This document shows, in pieces, positions 25,940 to 33,752 of a stretch of 64,000 nucleotides of DNA; position 1 is the stretch's first letter, and each line of letters opens with the position of its first letter. The notes beneath the pieces were generated by a model. It saw only the letters and a program-made list of their open reading frames with translations, made no database searches and was not told the DNA's origin. The stretch spans positions 9,920,001 through 9,984,000 of the forward strand of contig NZ_CP109055.1 of assembly GCF_035975855.1 (NCBI RefSeq), written 5' to 3'. The stretch is from Streptomyces sp. NBC_01304 (lineage in GTDB: Bacteria > Actinomycetota > Actinomycetes > Streptomycetales > Streptomycetaceae). A program made the translations under genes and the position numbers.

Positions 25940-27295
25940 TCAGTTGGCCGCGTACTTCTGCAGGAACAACGCTTCCGTCACCGAAAGCCGCTCCAACTCC
26001 TGAGGCGACACGCTCTCGTTCACCGCGTGGATCTGCGCCTCCGGCTCGCTCAGCCCGATCAGCAGGATCTCCGCCTGCGGGTAGAGGGAGTTGAGGGTGT
26101 TGCACAGCGGGATGGAGCCGCCCTGCCCCGCGTACTGCATCTCCTCACCGGGGAACGCCACCGCCATCGCCTCGGCCATCGCCGCGTACGCCGGGCTCTT
26201 GGTGTCCGCGCGGAACGGCTGGCCCTGCCCGATCTGCTCCATCCGCACCTGTGCGCCCCACGGGGTGTGCGCCTCGATGTGGGCCCGCAACAGCTTGGTC
26301 ACGGCGGCGGCGTCCTCGCCCGGCGGCACCCGCAGGCTGATCAGGGCGCGGGCGCTCGCCTGCACCGACGGCGTCGCGCCGACCACGGGCGGGCAGTCGA
26401 TGCCGAGGACCGTGACGGCCGGGCGGGCCCAGATCCGGTCGGCGATCGTGCCGTCACCGATCAGCTCCACGCCGTCCAGGACCTTGGCGTCCTTGCGGAA
26501 GTCGTCCTCCGGGTACTGCAGCCCGTCCCAGCTCTGCCGGTTGTCGAGACCGTCGACGGTCGTCGATCCGTCCTCGGCGCGCAGCGAGTCCAGTACGCGG
26601 ATGAGCGCGCCGAGCGCGTCGGGCGCAGCCCCGCCGAACTGGCCGGAGTGCAGATTGCCCGCCAGGGTGTCGACCTCGACGCGCAGCATCGTCATCCCGC
26701 GCAGTGTCGCGGTGACGGTGGGCAGACCGACGCGGAAGTTGCCGGCGTCGCCGATGACGATCGTGTCGGACTTGAGCAGCTCCGGGTGCGCCTCGGCGTA
26801 CTCCTCCAGACCGCCAGTGCCCTGCTCCTCCGAGCCCTCGGCGATGAACTTCACGCTCACCGGCACCCCGCCGTTCGCCTTCAGGGCGCGCAGCGCGAGC
26901 AGGTGCATGATCACGCCGCCCTTGCAGTCGGCCGCACCGCGCCCGAACCAGCGGCCGTCGCGCTCGGTCAGCTCGAACGGTGGGGTCTGCCAGGCCGCTT
27001 CGTCGAGCGGCGGCTGCACGTCGTAGTGCGCGTAGAGCAGCACGGTCGGCGCACCCTCGGGGCCCGGCAGCAGGCCGTACACCGACTGCGTGCCGTCCGG
27101 GGTGTCGAGCAGCGCGACGTCCTGGAAGCCCTCGGCGCGCAGGGCGTCGGCCACCCAGTTCGCGGCGGCCTCGCTCTCGCTCTTCGGGAACTGTTCGAAG
27201 TCCGCGACCGACTTGAACGCCACCAGTTCGGTCAGCTCGGCCTTCGCGCGGGTCATCAGCGAGGCGACGGTCTCTGCGATCTCGGTCGGCGTCAT
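25940..27295 (-). CDS. M20-family dipeptidase
   Basis: 451 residues of the M20/M25/M40 metallopeptidase family. The zinc-binding start of the catalytic domain is LLYAHYDVQP, the bridging Asp lies in GRGAADCKGG, the catalytic base Glu in FIAEGSEEQG, and the dimerisation domain (LRVEVDTLAGNLHSGQFGG) is intact. It should hydrolyse dipeptides or acylated amino acids in the cytoplasm. ATG 27295 gives the family's usual start (MTPTEIAETV). Divergent from the reductase gene. Confidence 0.9.
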   Translation of the reverse strand: MTPTEIAETVASLMTRAKAELTELVAFKSVADFEQFPKSESEAAANWVADALRAEGFQDVALLDTPDGTQSVYGLLPGPEGAPTVLLYAHYDVQPPLDEAAWQTPPFELTERDGRWFGRGAADCKGGVIMHLLALRALKANGGVPVSVKFIAEGSEEQGTGGLEEYAEAHPELLKSDTIVIGDAGNFRVGLPTVTATLRGMTMLRVEVDTLAGNLHSGQFGGAAPDALGALIRVLDSLRAEDGSTTVDGLDNRQSWDGLQYPEDDFRKDAKVLDGVELIGDGTIADRIWARPAVTVLGIDCPPVVGATPSVQASARALISLRVPPGEDAAAVTKLLRAHIEAHTPWGAQVRMEQIGQGQPFRADTKSPAYAAMAEAMAVAFPGEEMQYAGQGGSIPLCNTLNSLYPQAEILLIGLSEPEAQIHAVNESVSPQELERLSVTEALFLQKYAAN

Positions 27296-27434
27296 GGGCA
27301 CGCTCCTGGTGGGTGCGACGTTGTCTGTGTGTATGCGTGTGCGGCGTGGATGTTCGTACACCGAATACGCTGCCGATCTTCCCATAACGGGGGCGGGTCG
27401 GCGCCCGCCGTAGGATGCGGTGGACGCGACAGTG

Positions 27435-27478
27435 GACGTGTCACCGAACACGTCGGCAGACGTGTCGGTGGACGTGTC
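27435..27478. repeat. Repeated GACGTGTC octamers
   Basis: GACGTGTC occurs at 27435-27442, 27459-27466 and 27471-27478, with the near-complement ACACGTC at 27448-27454; spacing is in multiples of 12. The array sits between divergent genes. If the longer frame (from 27420) were translated it would encode Asp-Val-Ser repeats. Either a regulator-binding array or a coding micro-repeat. Confidence 0.45.
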
Positions 27479-27545
27479 AGCGGATGTGACAAGACGTGAC
27501 AACAGCAGCGGCGCAAGGCCAGCTGGATCGGAGCGGCAGCCCATC

Positions 27546-28862
27546 GTGAGCAGCGAGAACCCGAGCGAGTACGCAGGCGACGAGGCCCCTGACGCGGCGG
27601 CGGAGCAGCCCGACGCCGAGGTCGCGGAGGTCTCGGAGGTCGCGGAGGGCGTCACCGACGACGGGACCGGCGAGATGGACGAGGCCGGCGAGATGTGGGA
27701 CGTCGTCGTGGTCGGCGCCGGACCCGCGGGCGCCTCGGCCGCCTATGCCGCGGCCGTCGCGGGCCGCCGTGTGCTGCTCCTGGAGAAGGCCGAACTACCC
27801 CGCTACAAGACGTGCGGCGGCGGCATCATCGGCCCCTCGCGCGACGCCCTGCCGCCCGGCTTCGAACTGCCGCTGCGCGACCGCGTACACGCCGTGACCT
27901 TCTCCCTCGACGGCAAGTTCGCCCGCACCCGCCGCTCCAAGCAGACGCTCTTCGGCCTGATCAACCGGCCCGAGTTCGACCAGCAGCTCGTCGAGACCGC
28001 CCAGAAGGCGGGCGCCGAACTGCGCACCGGCGTCACCGTCTCGCGCGTCGAGCAGCACGGCCCCGCGGTGCCCGACCGGCGCACCGTCGCGATCGTCCTG
28101 TCCGACGGCGAGACGGTCCTGGCGCACGCGGTCGTCGGCGCCGACGGCAGTGCCAGCCGGATAGGAGCACACGTCGGGGTGAAGCTCGACCAGGTGGACC
28201 TCGGCCTGGAGGTCGAGATCCCGGTGCCGGACTCCGTCGCGGAGGACTGGGCGGGCCGCGTGCTCATCGACTGGGGCCCCATGCCCGGCAGTTACGGCTG
28301 GGTCTTCCCCAAGGGCGACACCCTCACCGTCGGCGTGATCTCCGCGCGCGGCGAGGGCGCGGCGACCAAGCGCTATCTGGAGGACTTCGTGGGACGGCTC
28401 GGCCTCGCCGGGTTCGAGCCGTCGATCTCGTCCGGGCATCTGACCCGCTGCCGCACCGAGGACTCGCCGCTCTCGCGCGGCCGGGTCCTGGTGTGCGGTG
28501 ACGCGGCGGGGCTCCTCGAGCCGTGGACCCGGGAGGGCATCTCGTACGCCCTGCGGTCCGGGCGGCTCGCGGGGGAGTGGGCGGTACGGATCGCCGAGGC
28601 GGGCGACGCGGTGGACGCGCGCCGGCAGGCCCTGAACTACGCCTTCGCCATCAAGGCGGGGCTCGGCGTGGAGATGAGCCTCGGACGGCGGATGCTGACC
28701 GCGTTCGAGCGCCGCCCCGGTCTGCTGCACGCGGCGATCACGGGTTTCAGGCCCGCGTGGAACGCCTTCGCACGCATCACGCGGGGCTCGACCTCGCTCA
28801 CCGAGATCGTCCGGGACCATCCGATGGCGCGGCGGGCGCTGTCTCGGCTGGACGGGCGATAA
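27546..28862 (+). CDS. FAD-dependent geranylgeranyl-reductase-family oxidoreductase
   Basis: 438 residues from GTG 27546; a frame open back to 27420 would add a repetitive Asp-Val-Ser segment. A low-complexity acidic N-terminus (about 45 residues) precedes the FAD Rossmann motif DVVVVGAGPAGASAA, then YKTCGGGIIGPS, VVGADGSASRIG, and the second FAD motif CGDAAGLLEPWTREGISYAL. The family reduces prenyl double bonds (menaquinone or lipid chains) in actinobacteria. It ends at 28862, about 65 bp from the convergent nitroreductase gene. Confidence 0.85.
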   Translation: MSSENPSEYAGDEAPDAAAEQPDAEVAEVSEVAEGVTDDGTGEMDEAGEMWDVVVVGAGPAGASAAYAAAVAGRRVLLLEKAELPRYKTCGGGIIGPSRDALPPGFELPLRDRVHAVTFSLDGKFARTRRSKQTLFGLINRPEFDQQLVETAQKAGAELRTGVTVSRVEQHGPAVPDRRTVAIVLSDGETVLAHAVVGADGSASRIGAHVGVKLDQVDLGLEVEIPVPDSVAEDWAGRVLIDWGPMPGSYGWVFPKGDTLTVGVISARGEGAATKRYLEDFVGRLGLAGFEPSISSGHLTRCRTEDSPLSRGRVLVCGDAAGLLEPWTREGISYALRSGRLAGEWAVRIAEAGDAVDARRQALNYAFAIKAGLGVEMSLGRRMLTAFERRPGLLHAAITGFRPAWNAFARITRGSTSLTEIVRDHPMARRALSRLDGR

Positions 28863-28928
28863 CTTCGCAACTCCGGCTCAGGGAGGGGTGCTTGGGGCTG
28901 CGGGGCTTGCCGGAACCCGCAGACCCGC

Positions 28929-29411
28929 CTACTTGTCGACGGTGATCCGGAACACCGGGTGGTCGGCGGCGCAGGCGATGACCTCCTCGTCGGTGGACTT
29001 GGCGGTCACGCCCTGGAAGTACTGGTTGACCTCCCAGCCCCACTTCTCCAGATAGCTGCGCAGGATCGGCAGCTTCGCGGCGCCGTCCGCCTCGTCGAGC
29101 TCGACCGCGGTGAAGGTGCGCACCTTGCGGCCCACCCGCAGCTCGCCGCCGCCGGCGACCCGCATGTTGCGCACCCACTGGGAGTGGCCGCGGGCGGAGA
29201 CCAGGTACTGCACGCCGCCGTGGGTGTGCAGGTTGACGGGGATGCGCTGCATGTTGCCGCTCTTGCGGCCCCGCACGGACAGTTCGGCGGAGCCCATCAG
29301 GCTGACGCCGTGGCGGGCCAGCCAGCCGACGAAGTTGTTGAAGCGGTTCGCGGTGCGGCCGGCCTGCAGGTAGTAGGGCTGGGGCGTGGGCTGCGACGGG
29401 GACTGCGACAT
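28929..29411 (-). CDS. Deazaflavin (F420)-dependent nitroreductase-family protein
   Basis: 160 residues of the Ddn/split-beta-barrel family. The RTANRFNNFVGWLARHG start, RGRKSGNMQRIPVNLHTHGG and YLVSARGHSQWVRNMRVAG are the F420-site signatures. Such proteins reduce quinones or other electrophiles with F420H2. ATG 29411 diverges from the TetR gene at 29599, with two palindromic operators between, so it is probably repressed by that TetR. Confidence 0.88.
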   Translation of the reverse strand: MSQSPSQPTPQPYYLQAGRTANRFNNFVGWLARHGVSLMGSAELSVRGRKSGNMQRIPVNLHTHGGVQYLVSARGHSQWVRNMRVAGGGELRVGRKVRTFTAVELDEADGAAKLPILRSYLEKWGWEVNQYFQGVTAKSTDEEVIACAADHPVFRITVDK

Positions 29412-29481
29412 GGTGACCTCCGCTGAGTGATGTGAGTACCGAGCCTGTGTGAGCACCGGCGTGAGCACCGCCCCAAACTGT

Positions 29482-29545
29482 GAGCACTGCTCTCGCTTGA
29501 GAAGAGTGTTCCACGGGGCGGTGCGCCAAAGCAAGAGCAGTGCTC
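29482..29545. promoter_or_regulatory. Paired palindromic operators of the TetR/nitroreductase pair
   Basis: GAGCACTGCTC at 29482-29492 and GAGCAGTGCTC at 29535-29545 are near-identical 11-bp palindromes, 53 bp centre to centre. A weaker half site GCACTGCTC lies at about 29574. They sit in the divergent promoter region and fit a TetR operator set controlling both genes. Confidence 0.65.
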
Positions 29546-29598
29546 TCGAAAGTTGTCGGCGCTCACGTTTCGGCGCACTGCTCTGGCAGACTGTCCGC

Positions 29599-30333
29599 AT
29601 GACTGCCGCACAAGGAGCCACCCAAGGAGCCCGGGCCCGCGCCCGCGTAGAGGTCACCGCCGCCATCAAGGACGAGGCCCGCAGACAGCTCGCCGCCGAC
29701 GGCGCCGCCAAGCTCTCCCTGCGCGCCGTCGCCCGCGAGCTCGGCATGGTCTCCTCCGCGCTCTACCGCTACTTCCCGAGCCGCGACGACCTGCTCACCG
29801 CACTCATCGTCGACGCCTACGACTCCCTCGGCGAGGCCGCCGAGTCCGCCCGCACCGAAGCCGCCAAGACCACGCGGGGCAGGGGCGCCCCGGCCGAGCA
29901 CTGGGTCGCGGTCTGCCGTGCCGTACGTGCGTGGGCGCTGGCCCATCCGCACGAGTACGGCCTCATCTACGGCTCGCCCGTGCCCGGCTACACCGCCCCG
30001 CAGGCCACTGTCGGCCCCGCCTCACGAGTCGGCCAGGTCCTGATCTCGATCGCCCGGGACGCCCATCGCAGCCCCGACGGCCTGGCCGTCGCGAAGCTGC
30101 CCCCGACGGTGCACGCAGAGGCCGAGCGGCTCACCGCCGACATCGCCCCCGACCTGCCACCGGCGACCGGCCTGGCGCTGGCGCGTGCCTGGTCGCAGCT
30201 GTTCGGGATGGTGTCCTTCGAGCTGTTCGGCCAGTTCAACCGCGTGATCGAGGACCGGGCGGCGTTCTTCGGGCATGCGGCGGGGCAACTGGCGTACGAG
30301 GTGGGGCTGGTGGGGCCGGGCGTCCGCGGATGA
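29599..30333 (+). CDS. TetR-family regulator (TetR_C_33-like)
   Basis: 244 residues. The HTH domain is at about 20-70 (IKDEARRQLAADGAAKLSLR, then LGMVSSALYRYFPSRDDLL), with a C-terminal domain carrying WALAHPHEYGLIYGSPVPGY, the signature of one common actinobacterial TetR subgroup. Ligand unknown. It probably represses itself and the divergent nitroreductase through the palindromes at 29482-29545. The stop overlaps the next ATG (ATGA). Confidence 0.9.
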   Translation: MTAAQGATQGARARARVEVTAAIKDEARRQLAADGAAKLSLRAVARELGMVSSALYRYFPSRDDLLTALIVDAYDSLGEAAESARTEAAKTTRGRGAPAEHWVAVCRAVRAWALAHPHEYGLIYGSPVPGYTAPQATVGPASRVGQVLISIARDAHRSPDGLAVAKLPPTVHAEAERLTADIAPDLPPATGLALARAWSQLFGMVSFELFGQFNRVIEDRAAFFGHAAGQLAYEVGLVGPGVRG

Positions 30334-30809
30334 GCAACGCGAGATCTGTGGAGGTCGACGCCCTCGTCCGCCGGCTCACCGACGAGGACCGCGCGGCGAT
30401 GGGTCTGCTCGACCTGCGGCAGCTTCAAGTCGAGCAGGCCGGTGTCAGCGAAGAGATCGCTCGACAGATGCTGCTGCCGAGGCACGGCGTCGTGTCCTGC
30501 CTACGCATGTGGCACGTCACCATCGGCGACATGGAACAGGATTGGCGGACCAACAACTCCTACATGGTCTACGAGTACTTGAACGACCTGACCGTGCGGG
30601 ACAAGTTGGAGGGGTACGTCGAGGCGCTGCCCGACCCGGTCGCCGCGAAGGTCCGCCGTACGCTCGACGCGTTGGACGAGCGATACATGAACGTCACCAC
30701 GGCCGACGGCGGTGCCGAACTGGCCTACTACTGGCGGGCCTTGGCGGATGGCCGCGAGACCCGTTGGTGGTGGCTGCGCAAGCCGGTCACCCTGCCAAGG
30801 GGTTGGTGA
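30330..30809 (+). CDS. Hypothetical protein coupled to TetR
   Basis: 159 residues, no family recognised. The ATG overlaps the TetR stop, so it is translated from the same message. It is soluble, without membrane segments, rich in Trp and Tyr (MWHVTIGDMEQDWRTNNSYM, ELAYYWRALADGRETRWWWL) and with a LDLRQLQVEQ helix near residue 28. The coupling suggests a function linked to the TetR regulon. Confidence 0.7.
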   Translation: MSNARSVEVDALVRRLTDEDRAAMGLLDLRQLQVEQAGVSEEIARQMLLPRHGVVSCLRMWHVTIGDMEQDWRTNNSYMVYEYLNDLTVRDKLEGYVEALPDPVAAKVRRTLDALDERYMNVTTADGGAELAYYWRALADGRETRWWWLRKPVTLPRGW

Positions 30810-30826
30810 ACGAGCAGCGTCGGCCG

Positions 30827-31786
30827 TCAGCTTGCCCGGATGAGGAATCGCTGGTCGGCCGCGCCGGTGCACCGTTCCTCGACCGCTTCGGCGCCGTCTG
30901 CGGTGTCGTTGCCGGCGATGCCGACGCAACGCGTGCTGGTGGTCGGGCGGAGCCGGAAGGCCTTTGAGCCGGCGGCGACGGGTTCCAGGCGGAAGAGTGT
31001 GGCCTGGGCGCAGTCGGTCCGAGGTTCGAGCATGCCCCTCACCGGGCCGTCACTCATGATCGTCAGGCATCCTTTCCCGTGTTCGGGATGATGCCACTGG
31101 ATGCGGTACAGATCTTCCCCGACCGGCTCGACGTAGGTGCGCGGCACGGTGGCCTGCGAGCACAGCAGTTGGACGGCAACGGCGCTGTCGTAGGCGCCGT
31201 CGCGGTCACGGCCGTCGGTCAGGCAGAGGTCGGGCGTCCGGGCGGGGCGGATGGTGACCCAGCCGTCGGCGGGCGTCGCGGCCGCAGGTGTCCCCGTTCC
31301 GTGCGAGCCGCTGGGCAGTAATCGCCATGCGCCCAAGGCGAGCAGGGGGAGGGTGAGCAGGGCGGCGAGCATGATTCTCGGGCCCTTGGCCCAGCGCGGC
31401 CGCCATGCCGTGGGGCGCTTGATCTGTGCTTGCGGGGGCCGCGGCTCAATACCGGTCCCGGTCCTGCTATCGGTCCTGGTGCCGGTATCAGCAGCGAGCG
31501 CCGCCGCGATCCGATCCCTGGCACCCAGCCAGGAACCGACCTGCGTCTCGTCTCCGCAGGCGCGCACGAAAGAGGCCAGGACGTCGGGGCGAGGAAGGTT
31601 GGTCCGCCGCAGGGTATCGGCCAGTGTGCTGCGGGCCAGCACACTGCCGCTTCGGCCGGCCCGTTTCTCCAACTCGCGATAGGTGAGACCCGAACGCTCT
31701 TTGAGTCTTTGCATCAGCACGACCAGGTCGGCAGCGGTCTGGGCGGTATCCGGCGACAACTCCTCCAGGTTTCCCACGCAGGCCAT
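30827..31786 (-). CDS. Membrane-anchored HTH protein with ricin-like beta-trefoil
   Basis: About 319 residues from ATG 31786; a longer reading to 31870 adds 28 residues. The N-terminal 90 residues hold an XRE-type HTH (AADLVVLMQRLKERSGLTYR, TLADTLRRTNLPRPDVLASF). A Pro-rich linker leads to one membrane helix (IMLALLTLPLLALGAW), then an exported domain whose repeated pattern (TPDLCLTDG, GKGCLTIMSD, TRCVGIAG, with paired Cys) is that of a ricin-B beta-trefoil. The layout implies cytoplasmic DNA binding coupled to extracellular sugar or polymer sensing. It overlaps no neighbour; the 31787-31981 gap shows nothing clear. Confidence 0.75.
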   Translation of the reverse strand: MACVGNLEELSPDTAQTAADLVVLMQRLKERSGLTYRELEKRAGRSGSVLARSTLADTLRRTNLPRPDVLASFVRACGDETQVGSWLGARDRIAAALAADTGTRTDSRTGTGIEPRPPQAQIKRPTAWRPRWAKGPRIMLAALLTLPLLALGAWRLLPSGSHGTGTPAAATPADGWVTIRPARTPDLCLTDGRDRDGAYDSAVAVQLLCSQATVPRTYVEPVGEDLYRIQWHHPEHGKGCLTIMSDGPVRGMLEPRTDCAQATLFRLEPVAAGSKAFRLRPTTSTRCVGIAGNDTADGAEAVEERCTGAADQRFLIRAS

Positions 31787-31981
31787 CGTGCTGGCGGCGT
31801 GACAGGCGGGGCAATGCTGGATTGCGCCTCGTACCGCTGTCCGAAACGCCGGCCGGACCTGCCTCCGCATGTCTCAGGCTGTGGCCCCGCCTTCGGCGAA
31901 TCCACAGCCACCGACCATCCCGTCATGCGTACATCGGCCCCGAAGCAGTTGGCATGGGCTCGCTCCGCCGGGCCACGGAGC

Positions 31982-32416
31982 TCAGCCCGCTGCCTGCTTC
32001 GCCGGACGTGGTGTTCCTGTCGGTGGGGCGGGGGCCCGCAGGAGGTCTCGCCAGTCGGCAGGCCAGTTGGCCAGTGCGAGGATGCCCATGATGACGAGGT
32101 GGGTCGGCGCGGCCCAGCTTTCCACCGCCGGGTCGTGGTTGACCATGTGGGTGGTGGCCGCGCCGGTGAGCACGAACATCAGCGCCGTGGCACCCAGGAA
32201 GCGCGCCCGCTTGTCGGGGATCACCAGCAGGACGGCGGCCACAGCTTCCAGGGCACCGACCAGGAAGCGCATCCAGGACGGGTATCCCCACTCGGCGAAC
32301 TTCACGGAGTACGCCGAGCTGAATATCGTGTCGCCCGGCCAGAACTTGGTTACGGCGCCCAGAGCGAACTCAAAGGCGAGGAACCAGTACAGGCCGGTCA
32401 TGAGGCGTTTCGACAT
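31982..32416 (-). CDS. DoxX-family membrane protein
   Basis: 144 residues with four hydrophobic helices (LYWFLAFEFALGAVTKF, WMRFLVGALEAVAAVLLVIP, RFLGATALMFVLTGAA, HLVIMGILALANW). The FALGAVTKFWP start is typical of DoxX-like proteins. These are often linked to quinone or thiosulfate redox functions. GAAGGGAAAGAG lies upstream of ATG 32416. Forms a loose group with the VOC and CMD genes upstream on the same strand. Confidence 0.8.
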   Translation of the reverse strand: MSKRLMTGLYWFLAFEFALGAVTKFWPGDTIFSSAYSVKFAEWGYPSWMRFLVGALEAVAAVLLVIPDKRARFLGATALMFVLTGAATTHMVNHDPAVESWAAPTHLVIMGILALANWPADWRDLLRAPAPPTGTPRPAKQAAG

Positions 32417-32616
32417 CTCTTTCCCTTCGGAGGGGTGGGCAGGACGATGGGTCTCGGGCTTCTTCGTGTTCTCGACGGCGCGCACATGCTCGCGCCTGTG
32501 GCTGTAGGCAAGTCGTCGTATGCGACGCGGGCGGTGAGGTCGTCGGCGTAGGAGGGCGACCCGGCTCTTCCAGGCCGCCCCCGCCGACCCGCACTGCTGT
32601 GAGACGACGATCGCGG

Positions 32617-33030
32617 CTACTCCGCGTAGGGCTGGTCGGTTCCTTGGGCGCTGTGGCCGAGACTCCAGATGTAGCCGTCCGGGTCGGCGAAGGTGGCGCC
32701 GTATCCGCCCCACGGCAGAGCGCCGGCGGGCTTGAGGACCGTGGCGCCGGCCTTCTCGGCCTCAGCCATGATCTCGTCGACCCGCGTCTCACTGCGGACG
32801 ACGTAGGTCATGACCAGTCCGCTGAAGCCACTGCCTTCCTGGGCCGTGCCCACCTGGTCTGCCAGGCCTTCGCGGCTGTAGAAGCCGACCGGCGAGGCGC
32901 CGTCCGATGCGAAGAACACCGAGATGCCGAAGTCGCTCTGGATCTTCCAGCCGAGCCCCTCGGTGTAGAACTGCTTGGCCCGGTCCATGTCCCGGACACC
33001 GAGAAGGATCGAGCTGACGTGTGCCTTCAT
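32617..33030 (-). CDS. VOC-family (glyoxalase/bleomycin-resistance fold) protein
   Basis: 137 residues with two beta-alpha-beta-beta-beta halves. ILLGVRDMDRAKQFYTEGLG at the start, GTAQEGSGFSGLVMTYVV in the middle, and FADPDGYIWSLGHSAQG at the end are the VOC pattern; the Glu metal ligand of true glyoxalase I cannot be confirmed. Function unknown; it may be a dioxygenase-like or binding protein. Confidence 0.87.
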   Translation of the reverse strand: MKAHVSSILLGVRDMDRAKQFYTEGLGWKIQSDFGISVFFASDGASPVGFYSREGLADQVGTAQEGSGFSGLVMTYVVRSETRVDEIMAEAEKAGATVLKPAGALPWGGYGATFADPDGYIWSLGHSAQGTDQPYAE

Positions 33031-33156
33031 GTCTTGACTCCCTGTTCATGGGTGGTTGTTGGGGAATCCGGGCAGGGCCCGGACGCCGGCCCGGCGCGGG
33101 TGTTCGCCGGTGAATCCGTGGGGTCTGGCCGGAGGTGTGACACGGACCTGCGGGAA

Positions 33157-33678
33157 TCAGTCGTCGGGCCGAACCAGCGGCCAGTCGACCGGCACCTGTC
33201 CCGCGTCGGCGAGGTGGACCAGCAGCGTGGCCAGGGCGACCTCCGCGACGATCTCCACCACATGGGCGGGTTCGATCCCCATGCCGGGCTCGGGCTCCCC
33301 TCCCTTCAGCAGCGCCGCGGTGAGGGCCAGCGCGGCGGCCGCCTGCGGATCGCCGGACTCGCCGCGACGGGCACGCTCGGCCTCCTCCTCGCTCAGCCCG
33401 GAGACCTTCGTGCCGACGTAGGTGTGCGCCGACAGGACGTACTCGCACGAGTGGTGCTGAGCGACGAACAGGTCGACCCGTCGCCGTACCGCGTCGGGCA
33501 GGCATCCGCGCTCCCGCAATGCGAGCCCGAAATCCAGGTAACCCCGCAGGACGGCCGGATTGTTGGCCATCGCCCGCGACAGGTTCGGGGTGAGCCCGCA
33601 GGCGCTCTGCGCGAGGGCCAGCAGTTCTGCCGTCTCACCGGTGGCGGTCTCGGGGTCGATCAGGGGAAGTCCGTTCAT
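33157..33678 (-). CDS. Carboxymuconolactone decarboxylase-family (AhpD-like) protein
   Basis: 173 residues, all alpha. The family signature is partly present (RRRVDLFVAQHHSCEYVLSAHTYVG), but only one Cys of the usual CxxC redox pair remains (Cys in HSCEY, with Leu-Ser after), so peroxidase activity of the AhpD kind is uncertain. Divergent from the AfsR-like gene at 33753 and upstream of the VOC and DoxX genes, which suggests that regulator controls them. Confidence 0.8.
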   Translation of the reverse strand: MNGLPLIDPETATGETAELLALAQSACGLTPNLSRAMANNPAVLRGYLDFGLALRERGCLPDAVRRRVDLFVAQHHSCEYVLSAHTYVGTKVSGLSEEEAERARRGESGDPQAAAALALTAALLKGGEPEPGMGIEPAHVVEIVAEVALATLLVHLADAGQVPVDWPLVRPDD

Positions 33679-33752
33679 GAGGAGGATCTTGGGCGCCCGG
33701 GTTGATAGATTCGCGATGCGTCCGCAATGGGTGCGCTATCGGGGGGAGTTCG

